Both the position numbers and the translations under genes were made by a program. Shown one piece after another: positions 24,639 through 37,500 of a DNA stretch of 64,000 nucleotides (position 1 is the stretch's first letter; each line of letters begins with the position of its first letter). The DNA comes from Sipunculus nudus (taxonomy: Eukaryota; Annelida; Sipuncula; Golfingiida; Sipunculidae): positions 55,721,812 to 55,785,811 of the forward strand of contig CM049314.1 of the NCBI GenBank assembly GCA_026874595.1, written 5' to 3'. Below the pieces are notes generated by a model that was given only the letters and a program-made list of their open reading frames with translations, did no database searches and was not told the DNA's origin.

Positions 24639-27600
24639 GTAAGTCATTTTTACTAGATTGTTTGCAGTGTTATATTATGTATGGCCTCAAGTATGACTGT
24701 TTAAGATGTATTTGCAGCATATGTACTCATTAATATACAATAACCACCATTCATTACATAACGTGTAATACACATCATATTTTAAATGTAGTTTGGATAT
24801 ATGCATTTGAGGAGTGACAGTGCCATTTTAAGATATGGGGTGGTGTTATACTGCTTCTAAGTATTGTACAACATTCAGGTATTCTTGAGGTATAGAGTTA
24901 TCTGCTAATTGTTTAAGCACCTCAGACCTGACAGTGCTGGTGCAGTCAGGGCCAGCTGGCTGGTTACAGACTGTTACACAGCTGTGGGAGACTGTATAGT
25001 ATGTCTCCAGAAGCTTATGTTCAGCATCTGGTCCAAGGCTGTCTGTGAAGGCTGATTCATACTTTGATATACACCACTACCTGTAAGGCTTATTAACTCT
25101 GACAGTCAAGCCCAGTGACTGTCAGTAAAACAGCACAGTCAGAATGTGTATGTTATTCAAAAAACCTTGTCTTCATGTTCTAAGTAACCATTTTCAGGTG
25201 TCATGTTGCATTTGTTAAGGGAGAGTCAAATTTGAACAATTTGTAAAAAAAACAAAGAACTTCCCCAAATCATGACTATAAGTGAACCATACAAGGTAAG
25301 GAGACCCATAAATTTATGTTAATATTCCTTCCTCATATGTTGGGAGGGGGGGGCATTTAGGGGTTGATCAGTTTATTTCTGTATTGATATTTGCTTCAAC
25401 ATTTTTAGTGCGTGGACCTTCTTTGGTGGTCCTTAGTGCAAAATGGTCAATTGCAAAAATACTGATCCCCCATTATCACTTGGTTTTGTCCATTTGAACT
25501 AAATCTCCAGTATGTCTGGTTTTCCATAACTGACCTTTGCCCAAAATTATAGTCACAGGTAATAAATTTGCACCTGATATTGATTTTGGACATTAACATA
25601 TTTTCAAGCTTCAGTGCCTGTTCAAGGTATTCCTATTACTGCTCATTTTTGAGTGTCTCAGCAGATGGGGTTGTAGGGAATGGGGGGGGGGGGGGGAGGT
25701 GAAACTTTCAATCAACCTGGCAATAGCATACATCACTAGTAGTTAGAAGGGAGCCCTGATGCATTTGAACTCACAAGCACACAAACAGGCATAAAGAGGA
25801 CCAAACACAGGTCTGACAATTAAATGAATTGTTCTCAGTAATTGATATATACTAATATACCAATCAGTGGGAATTGTCAAGTCCTTCAACAGACTTATAC
25901 CCAGCGGGCACTGGATGTTGATTCAACGTTGATTCAACGTTAAAATCATGATTCAACGTGGAATCAAGGTTGATCAACATTGAAACAACGTTCAGTGCCC
26001 GCTGGGTATAACATACCAATATCCAAAAATCAGGGATTCATCTGGTTCACTTTGCTATCCTTTGAATGAGTAACTGGGTAAAACTCTATTTTACATATAT
26101 TTTACAATTAGTGGCAAATATACACTGCAAATCTGTATAAGATATAATAAGAAGAGTCAACACTTCTATTTTTTGCAAAATCATTATAGATATGGAGCCA
26201 CTTTCATATTCATACACAGACTCACTGATTTAATTTTCTCTGGAAAGAAAAAAAAATGTGTCACTCTAGGGACAGTCCTGAATCATATTAAATAGACTTA
26301 TTGATTACTCAGACTTGTGTTACATAGATTCCAACAGGACAGTCATAAAATTCTGATTCAGCTGATGAAAATTGACATATTGACCCAACAGGAAATTTAA
26401 TTATAGACATTGCTTATTCAGTCCTGAGTCGGGAAATTGAAGTGTGTCTCTGTTCACAGTCTCTTTCAGCTGTAGCATTGAAAAAAAACTTGGTTCAGCT
26501 GACTTCGTCTGCTGAGTGATAGTTCACTGTAATCCTTATAGCATAATTATTCAGTTCCATACCAGGATTTTCATGTATGTCATAACAAGGGGTACAGGCT
26601 GAATTCTCTTGCCAAGAGTATCCACTCGCCAGTTGTTGATTAAATAACTAGTTATGTACATGTATTTGCATAAATTATGTTGAACCAGTATTTATAATTC
26701 AGCATCTGTTCAAAGTCTGCTGATAATATTGACAATCAATATTTTTACCACCTGGAACTGATTAATGTTTTATATTACCCAAATATATAAGAATCATCAA
26801 AATTTGACTCAGTTGGTATGCTAGTAGAAACCAAAAGCAACTCTGTGCTCATTTGTTTAACAGTTGTGTATTTCTGGTAAAAAAAAATAATAATAATACT
26901 GTAAAACTGTATCCTTGACACTTGCACTCTGAAGATTGAATACATGTTAAGACCAAGGCTATTGATAAATATTACCTACTGTGATAGGCTATCATATAAT
27001 CCTCAGCAACAAACATTTCCAGCCGAGTTTCATTTATATTTTCATTTATAAGTTTATTTTCGTAAATATCAAGAAAAAACTGGCCCCTTGTGTAATGTAT
27101 TAGTACTTTGTATCCGTGTTTTTATTCATGATATGAAACACCTGATCCCACATATCTTTATCATAAGTAAATCTTGCCCTGCTAATAAATCCAGAGTAAC
27201 GCTAAGAAAGCACAGAGTAGCTGTGAGTGTGTTTCAAGAAGTTGTTGTTTCAGCTGGTACCCATCTGGTAAAGCTTAAAAACCAGGGAGTACCAGCAAGC
27301 TTCTGATTCAGTTGCCATAGTTACCTGCAGGTGTGTATATATAAAAAGTACTATATAAGAAAGAAAGAATCCAGGTATTAAATGCAATAATCTTGAGGTA
27401 CAGCACCTTTTTTCCTAATGTTATGTTACATACATATGTTGTTTAAAATTTAACAAAACTGGGATATGATCTGCTCAGGCTGTGACTCAACAAAATGTTT
27501 GGTACAGGAAGGATTGGTTAGGCATCTCAGACATCTTGAATCCATGTTGAATATGAGCTTGACAGGTAGACTTGACAAGGTTAGCTGTACAATGAAATAA

Positions 27601-30600
27601 AGAAAATTTACTTTACATTCAATACCATTGAAACAACATACCAGGGCTTACCATTTTTCACTTACAAAGCACACCTCTATATAGTGTATTTTGCAGGCTT
27701 CAAAATATTCTAGTGTTTAAGTGAAGGATTGTTAATTTAAAGCCAGAATACTTAATGGATACAAACAAAACATTTAATTTATCTGACTGAAGAAGTTTAC
27801 GCTCGTCGAGCAGCTGTTTTACAGTTGTTGTCATATTTTTTTTCAAATTTCATATCTAAGTATGTCAAATATTAGACTGCTTATATTAGACATATTATAT
27901 TCAAACTTCATGGATGGATAAACCTGTATAGATAGATTTTGGTTTATTTCAGATATGCACCAGATAACTTTAAATTTATCAATTTTTTTGACAGTTTGTA
28001 TTTGTTTATGTTTCAGGTGTGCTCAGTGCTTCCAGCCGTTCCCAGATGGAATCTTCTATGAGGTGAGCGTGTCATGTACAAGCATTTTAGGTGCGGGCTT
28101 TGTTAGAGATAAGATATGTTAGATAAGGATAGATTTATGTGGTTACATCTTGTACCCATGAGACCAGCTATCACTGTACATGTCTTCAGTGACGTTTGTT
28201 TATTCTGACAGCAGCCCAGTTTCTCTTGCATTATTTCATTTTATTAGCGAACCTGTGAGCTTATGCGATGGCGCAGCGTCGTCCGTCCGTCTTCAGCCGT
28301 CCGCCGTCTAGGGCTGGCTTTCCACCGTCCATGGCTGTAAGTCAGAAACTGTCGGAGTTAGCAGCTCCAAATTACATGTAGGAATTCGTCACATGTGAAA
28401 CTTGCTGCCCTGGAGCTTATTATTGGGTGTCTGCATTAATTTAGATTTTATAGAGAAAAAGCTTAAAAACCTTTAAAAATCTTCTTCTCTGAAACTGTCC
28501 AGCCAAATTGTCCAATATTTCACAGAAATGATCCCTGGAACAATCTCTCTCAAGTTTGTTCGAATGGTTCCAGTTTGGAGATTTTTGGCCGAGTTACAGG
28601 AGGATGAACTTAGTCATCTGTCCAAAAAAGCACACTAAAATTAAAATCTCAGAAACGGCTAGAGCTATAATGACCAAATTTTATACCAATGTTTGTCACA
28701 TATGTCATATCTGATTTTGAGGTATTGGTGGCGCCACCTACATTGATGTGTTTTTTACAAGCGAAAATGTAATTTTAAACTCTTCTAGCTTATACACTGA
28801 TTTATGATGAAACTGTTCAGCTGATTGGTTTAAACTTTACAAGAATTATTCTATGGTAGGGTTCTGCCAGTTTTATAAGAATAGATTAGGTAAATACAGT
28901 TTTAAAAAATGCATTGTAGCCAATTGAAAAAGGCTTTCTCTATTTGAAAACAGATTTGACTTCATGCAGCCAAGTCAAGAGGTCACTCAGTACAAACAGG
29001 TGGGGTCCAGACATCACCATGGCAACTGACCTGGCTGGGGGGGGGGGTGTCTAGACAATGTGTCTAGACGTCTGGACACAATGTTTAGATGCAGAATTCC
29101 CAGATTATTGGAACTATATCTTTCAACTGATTGAAAAAACTTGGTTCGCATTTTAAGCGAATCGGGTTTATCATCAGGTCACATGTGAACTGCTGCACCT
29201 TGACTTTTGGTTGACCTACGACCTTTCCTTGCTGCCCAGTGTCCATTTGTGCATCCGTTTCCACACATAAACCCACATATCTCGGGAACCGTTTGACCGA
29301 TCAGGCTAAAATTTTGCACAAATGTAGCCCTTTGATAGCTTTATAACATACACTTAAAAGTGTGGTGCCACCTGCAACCATTTTTGCACAGCGTCCATCT
29401 GTTCATCTGCCTTGGGATAATATTGCTCATATCTCAGCAGTGGTTTGACTTATCCACCTGAAATTTTGCAGGTTTATACATCCTGGACAGCTTTCTTGAT
29501 TTTATGACAGGTGGCCCCACCTACATTCACATTTACTCTGTAGACATCCAAGCTCATATCTTGGGAACCGTTTGACCGATTGGGTCAAAATTTTGCATGT
29601 GTATAGATCTTGCATAGCTCTTCATAATAGGCAAAACTGGTGGTGCCACCTGCAACCACTTATGCCCACATCCATCTGTTCATCTGCCTTTGGATAAAAT
29701 CACTCATATCTCGGCAGTGGTTTGACTTATCCACCTGAAATTTTGCAGTTTTATACATCCAGGACAGGTTTCTTGATTTTATGACAGGTGTCGCCACCTA
29801 CATTCACATTTACTCTTCAGACATCCAAGTTCATATCTCAGGAACCATTTGACCGATTAGGCCAAAATTTTGCTTGTGTATAGATCTCACATAGCTCTTC
29901 ATCATAGGCAAAACTGGTGGTGCCACCTGCAACCATTTATGCACAGTGTCCATCTGTTCATCTGCCTTGGGATAAAATCGCTAATATCTCAGCAGTGGTT
30001 TGACTTATCCACCTGAAATTTTGCAGGTTTATAGATCATGGACAGGTTTCTCGATTTTATGACAGGTGGCGCCACCTACATTCACATTTACTCAGCAGAC
30101 ATCCAAGCTGATATCTTGGGAACCGTTTGACCGATAAGGCCAAAATTTTGCATGTGTATAGATCTCACATAGCTCTTTATTATAGGCAAAACTGGTGGGG
30201 CCACTTGCAACCACTTATGCACAGCATCGATCTGTTGATCTGCCTTGGGATAAAATCACTCATATCTCGGCAGTGGTTTGACTTATCCACCTGAAATTTT
30301 GCAGGTTTATACATCCTGGACAATTTTCTCGATTTTATAACAGGTGGCACCACCTACATTCACGTTTAAGCTGCAGACATCCATGCTAATATGCAACACA
30401 CCATGCTCTATTCCCCTTGCCACTTAATCCATGCCTCACTTCACCCGTCCCACTCTGATATCTGCGGATACACAGTGGCTTGTCGACTACCCATATTCTG
30501 GTTTTAAAATGTCCTAGTCAGAAACTTGCAGGTCAGAAACGTCCATTTTGCTGAAATCATAAAAGACTAAGGTAGATATGCAGGACTTAGGAGGATCAAT

Positions 30601-33600
30601 ATTAAATTTTTAAGATAAACGTCCATTCATACTCCTAAACTTTGCACAGGTTTGCATTAGGCCTGTAGGCCTTGTATTGTTTTAAAAAATTGTACGCTTT
30701 CTTTTTTTGCACTATATCATTCATGTTTAATTACTTACCTTTTCATATTTTTTTTCTCAAATCACTATCTTCAAAATGGAGGTTTTAGCTTCATGCAAAT
30801 AAATTTTGGAACTTTGGCAGATTGAGGGATGTGATCAGGCATTGTGTCTCAAAAATAACTTGTATTTGATTTAGCATCATACACTGTTGTCTCACTGGTT
30901 AATGATAAAAATGCAGAAATATAGAGTACTGAGGACTTGTGCATGAGTTATTCCTCTTCACATAGCTGTAGCAGGTAGTCCTGAAATTTGTTTTTGAGCG
31001 GCCATGAGAAATTTCAGGTAGTTAACTAATATGAGGAAATTCAGGAAATAACATGTAAAAAATGTCAGGAAATTTCAAGACATTGACCATTGTTCTTACA
31101 TACATAACGTGAACCTGCCCAGTAGCAGTAAATTTCTTTCTGATCTACTCTTGTACCTGAGAAGTATCATGATAATATTTTATGAAAAGTTGCATATTTA
31201 CATTGATGTATTATTTGTTTTTATTTCTTGAGAGACAGAAATTTGTTGAGTATCAGTACAGCTACTGGAACAAGCAAGTGTAACATTGTTTTCCAAACAG
31301 CTATATATATAGTTATTTTCTAGGCTAAATGTATTTAATAATATTTTTGCTCATTTTATTGTCAAGAATTAAAGTATGTGTCTATATAGTTTAGCAAATT
31401 GTGAGGTAAATATTTAAATTATTCATCAATGTAACATTGTGATGTGAACCTATAGCACAGCTTGACTGGTGGTATAGCTTTATCATGTTGAATCTGTATC
31501 TTCAGTTTGACGGCAGGAAGTACTGTGAACATGACTTTCACGTCCTTTACGCCCCATGCTGTGGAAGATGCAGTGAGTATCAATAGCAATTGTTTACATG
31601 CACTTACTCTTAATCATTTAGACACATTCACAGGAAAGGTAAGGGATATATTCCAGTGCATATCTAAAATTTGAAACCACTATTGATCTTGTTCCTGTGG
31701 GTCTGAGGGCTGTTTAAAGTTGTTCCCTTTATTTTTTGTGTCATTTCTCATTCGATTTAAATCACTAAATTTGTGAACAAATAATTATTTTTTAATTTTG
31801 TTAATAAAATATTATTCAGAAATGGGTTATAATAGCATATGATCGGCTGATTATTTATAAATAGATTTCACACAGTACAGATAGAATACATAAAAAGTTA
31901 ATTCCTGACTGCTAGGGAAGTCCAGTTGCAGGCTATCTGATTCCATATTGTTTGCTTTATATTACATTTTCAGATACAAGGCCTCCCTGAACTTCTTATC
32001 ATATGATTAGAGCGCAATATGTATGTTTATGGAAATCCTGAATATATATAAAGGAAACCTGGGCAAATGACCACCACAGTTTAGAGACCATCTCAGAATA
32101 ACAACCACTTTTTCACAGTCCGAATTACTTTTTGCACTGTACATCAGACCTCACTTAGACAACCATCTTGAAAATGTGACAACTTTATCAAGGTCCCATT
32201 GATAGTTGCCATTTTGAGGTTTCACAGCATATATATTATGTAAATATATGCACTATAGTTACACCATCAAGTTTTGATGTGATGCGCCCTTTCCAACTCA
32301 TGGAGTAGGTTTGACTGTGACATCACACCCCATGATGTCATTCTGCTGGCTCCAGTGTGTACATATACTGTTAACATGTTTAAGATACAGTGGTGTTTAT
32401 TCTGTGTCAACATCATTCACTGTGTGGCAAATGGTAGTCCAGTAATAACAGTATCACATTGAAGCACTGCACAAAGACAACCATTGTGTTGAGACCTTTT
32501 TACTCATCTATACATCCACAGAAATAGCTCGACCGAATAATAAGACTACTTAAAAAGTAGGTTGTGTTGCTCCCTCCCCTAGTATTTACCAGAGGTTTGA
32601 CCTGCAGTAGTACATTAGAAACCTCAAATATTGCAAGATGCAATATAGATACACTGACTGTTATCTACTGTTTAACCTAGCTGATATCATTGTCCTGACA
32701 TTAAATTGTGATTGCTGCATGTTTATTATTTTAAAACCTTTTCAGGGACACTTATGTTAGTTTTTAAGCAAGAGTAGATAAATTATTTTATAAGTAGTAG
32801 TAGTAGTAGTAGTGGTACTCACAGTTTATAAGTACCTCATATAACTGTGTGTAAAGTGAGGCATTTAATTTTCTATAAAAAGATAAACCATGATTAATAT
32901 CTTCCATTCTGTAAACATATTTAGGCAAATGTCCACAGGTAGCATTATTTTTGCCAGCATTACTTCATGTCACCACATCCTACATTGTATAATGCTGGAT
33001 GGCAAACAGCCAGCATTAGCTGCTGAATTTAGCAATATACTAGGGGTTTTGCACATCAGGACATTAGGATAATGCTATTAAGAATGCTATTAAGAAGCAA
33101 AAAGACTTGTATTTGGTCTATTTTATTTTGCAGAATTAAGATTACATATATATATAGTTGTTCCAGATGTTTTAGAATCTGACTTCTAAGTAAATGCTTA
33201 TACCGCGTGAGTCATTGGTCATGTTTCCTTTGTCTACCACAAACACCATGTCATCTTTTAACCTGGGACACTGGTAACTTATGATTTTTGTGGTTAATTG
33301 TAGGTGAGTTCATCATTGGTCGTGTGATCAAGGCTATGAACTCCAGCTGGCATCCACAATGCTTCATGTGTCAGATCTGTGGTGTCTCACTGGCTGACAT
33401 GGGATTTGTCAAGAATGCTAATCGGTAGGTCAGGTGTCAGGATATATATGCTAGGTCTGGTGCAGTGTATCAGTATATTGATATATCAACTGATGCAAGA
33501 TGACTGAAACAATTTATGATGTCTCTGTCATGAAGGGATACAATTATATATGTTCTGGAAAGAATTGTTCTATAAATTATATACAATTTTAATGGCCAGT

Positions 33601-34537
33601 ACAGCAACCCAAACAAGCTGTTAGATTACTCATAGTATATATCAGCAGAAAACATGCCTACATGGAGAGTCTATCAGTATATCTTAAGGCCAATTAAATA
33701 CAGGTAAGATATAGGTTTCTGGTATTTTGCTTTAAGACAGTGTGGTTCTTATTCTGCTATAGTTTACAGGAGGTTCCATGCCACAAGGTGCATTAATTAA
33801 TATCCCTTTCATATGGCTGCTGCGTTCAAACATTTTATCCAAAATGGATTAAATAAACCAGTTTGGTGCTTTCACACGGCAAATAAACCAAAATGGTTTG
33901 GGCAAAGCCAGGGTGTCAAGCACATGTGGGGTCATGTCTCCCAAACATCAGTGTCATATGAAACAATAGGACACGTGTGAGACATTACTTAATGTGCATG
34001 ACGTGGTAGAAGGGTTATGTTTGCTTTGGCCAAATAAGATTAGATTCACATTTTATTGCAGTTTGAAAAATCAATCCAGATTCAAGTTTCAATAGTTTCA
34101 CATTGAAATGTGAATTGAAAACGGATTGAAACCGTTTTGTATTTGCTATGTGAGAGGGTGCCGTGTGAGAGAGGTATTAGATAATTATACAGACACAATG
34201 TTTTCAGAATCAGTATTTTGGCCAATCTTTGATATTAACTTTCCACTCTATACACAACCATAAAGTTATATCAGTCACTGAGTCTGGCTGATTATAAACG
34301 TTAATACTTCTGACAGTAACCACCACTAAATATACACACAGATCTAAAAGACTGTTGGTATCTGAATGTACCAACTTGTTCATTATTCAAGCATATCTGT
34401 ATATGAATATACATGAAATCACCTAGGAAATTTGTAAGCCATGAGCTCTGTGTAATTTAAATGAATGATTAATGTTTTTGATGACATAGATAATGATAAA
34501 GTGTGTACCATGTGTCATGGTTATCATCCATTTAAGT

Positions 34538-34568
<31 letters not shown>

Positions 34569-37500
34569 GTTATAGGCTGGTATAGCAGTACATAGCATGA
34601 TTAGGCCTTTACTGAAAACAATATTTTTTAATCAGAAATATTTGAAAGCATGGATCACATAGCATGATTTTATATAACCAGAAATATTGTGATTCCTTTT
34701 GGCTCTTCCATTAAATAGAAGAACACATTTGTCAGAACTTTTGCACCCTGAATCATGTCAGGATTGAATAACAGTGGCTTGGACAAAACGTGGTCACTTC
34801 TTTCAGCTTGATTCAATTAATTTTAATTGAGCAAAGTATGTTTTACTGTTTATATCATTATGATACACAATATTTTTACAACTATACATTGAATGTTATT
34901 ATTTTAAATTTTCTTCAAGATTTATTCTTCTTGTGACTTTCTTGGACTTGTAGCAATGTTAATTACTATGATTTCAGTGCTCTGTGCCGAGAGTGCAATG
35001 CCAAGGAGAAGGCCCATGGACTCGGCAAATATGTGTGCCACAAGTGCCAGTAAGTACAGTAACATAATAATTATCAAAAATTTGCATACCTGGTTTATAA
35101 CTCCAATCTCACGTGGAAAGTCATTGCCCACTCATAGGTCTGAAAACTGAGTAACAGTAGGTAATCATGATACATCCTTCTGCCAGAGGTCATTATTACT
35201 TGTTTCAACTGTCAAACTTCAAAATCAGAATTTGTTACATTTTGAAGAAACACCTTCTGTTTACATTACATTAACATGTACATGCTTACAAAATATTACT
35301 TTTCCGTAAAGTCCTTCCCACAAAACACCCATGTTATGTAATTTGACTTGAAACAGTTCTTATCCAACATGCGAATGGGCTACATTGTCCTCTTCACTGC
35401 ATTTATAACTTTGCTGCTGGTGTATTTAGGAGCCCTGGGGCATTGTGGGAGTCAGATTTTGACTCCAACAATCCCTAAACAGCAGAGTTGCACTCTAGTG
35501 AGTCCAAGTGTGCATTAGATATATCAAGTTCATTTTAAGAAAATTTGAAAAAAAATATAGGATGGGTACATTCAACAGTCATGTGTAGTTGCATTTTATA
35601 CTTGTTATAAGTTCTATGAATTGTATGTTTGAAATGGACCATATAGACATATTAGCGTCATTATGTCTGTGTGGTCAGCTACATTTATGAAAGAGCTTCA
35701 TCAGTTGTTGTTATTGGGACATGGACCTATTAATGGACTTCTGGAGTCCAGATTCATGACCCTTGTTACATCCAGGGCTGTAAGTTTGATTATTAAAGTG
35801 AAACTTTAGCAGTTTCTGTATCTTTGTGTTTTACATAGTTGAGCAAGGATATATGGTTGTTCTTGATGTGTTGTAGCTCCATCATCGAAGAAGGCCACAT
35901 CAAGTTCCGTGGGGAAGCTTACCATCCCTACCACTTTAACTGCAAGAACTGCGAGTGAGTATTATTACCTCACATGTACCAGTGCTCTATACTTAATACT
36001 CATGCAAGTTGAGATGGGGTATTTATCTGCATTTGTGAGAACTCCTGCCGCAGGGCTCTTCCTTGTGTGTGTTTCTGTTTAGACTTCTGTTTAAGTACAG
36101 CTGTGGGATATAGATTTTAATGATATGTGAAATATCTTCTTTAAAAGTGAATTGAATGATGGAGTACTTACATATAAAGATAATAATGATTTATGGAAAT
36201 ACCTCAAAGGTATATAAGGGTTTTTAAAAAAAAAAAGTAACTTTTATATATTTATTATGGAAAATTCTGTTGAATATGCTAATAAAAATTAGAGAATTAT
36301 GTTTATGTAGATTTAACAGATAAACTGCACTGTGAAACACTCATGGAAAAGTTTAATATCAGAAAAAACATCATATACTAGAGAATGATTTCACAGACTA
36401 ATACCAGATTGAGTTGTTAAACAATGGGGTATTATACTGTGAATGATGAATTTGTGAAGTTTAAGTAAGTTAATATAACTAATTTTATCAGTTTAAACAC
36501 AGAAAGCCCAAGTTGTAAGTCTTGTAGTTCTTTTTTTTTTTAACTCAACAGTGGCCTGAGGGTTACATGTAACATATATTGTTTGACTGTGAGGTTAATA
36601 ATGGAATATGCATGGCAGGGCGGAGCTGAACGTGGATGCTCGTGAGAAGGGAGGAGATCTGTTCTGTCTGAGATGTCATGACAAGATGGGAATCCCGATC
36701 TGCGGAGCCTGCAGGTATTGTCATCACAGCCATGTCAGATGTTACTCAAAAATATAACAGTTTGACACCAGGGCTTGTCTGTACCCTGCATCATATGCAG
36801 TCTTATTATGTGGCTTCATTATTTTTCAAGCTGGTGGGCCATAGACTCAAACCCTACCAGATAATATAGTATATTTCTAACCAAATCAGAGGATTTGATA
36901 TATTTCAAACTTTTAACAGAGCATTAATTTCTACTTTATGTAGAAGACACAGTCTATATTTCTTATAAATAATTAAAAAAGAATGATATAAAGTCTTTTT
37001 AATTTGACTGATAAATGATTATTGGTCTGGTTAAGTGTTCCAGATTTTGATTTCTGCAAAAAGATAACAAATTATGCTTTTATACTGTATTCTGTATAAA
37101 TATGTTTCCTGTTGTAGGAGGCCCATTGAAGAGCGCATTGTCCATGCTCTGGGCAAGGCCTGGCATGTTGAGGTATGTGACATAATAATCTGCCACAGCA
37201 TTCAGATAATCTGTATTTACATTGAAAAATAACTCCTTTGAATTCACAATAATGTTTTATTACAAATGTATCAAAGTTAATTATATATATATATATAAAT
37301 GTGCACTCTGTAGTGAAGAATAGAATGACTAAATATTTAAATGGTTCACAAGACATGTTGATGATAATATAGGTAAAAATGCAAAATATATAAGCTGTGG
37401 GAGCTTACCAGATGGTCTTGGGCCTTCTCTTTCAACCTGAAGTAGGGACATGTGCACTACTGCCCCTTATAAACATGGTTTGAACAAAAGACATATACTG

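Larger units (their letters stand above)
24639..28016 (+). other. LIMS1: PINCH intron between coding exons 1 and 2
   Basis: AT-rich, with a G15 run (25682-25696) and the MITE at 25895-26011. No other gene was seen. Confidence 0.7.
31573..33303 (+). other. LIMS1: PINCH intron between coding exons 3 and 4
   Basis: AT-rich, with a decayed MITE at about 32052-32230 and a (TAG) microsatellite. No RNA gene was seen. Confidence 0.65.
33425..34977 (+). other. LIMS1: PINCH intron between coding exons 4 and 5
   Basis: It contains the MITE at 33803-34176 and the GT/G simple repeat at 34536-34569; the rest is AT-rich. Confidence 0.65.
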
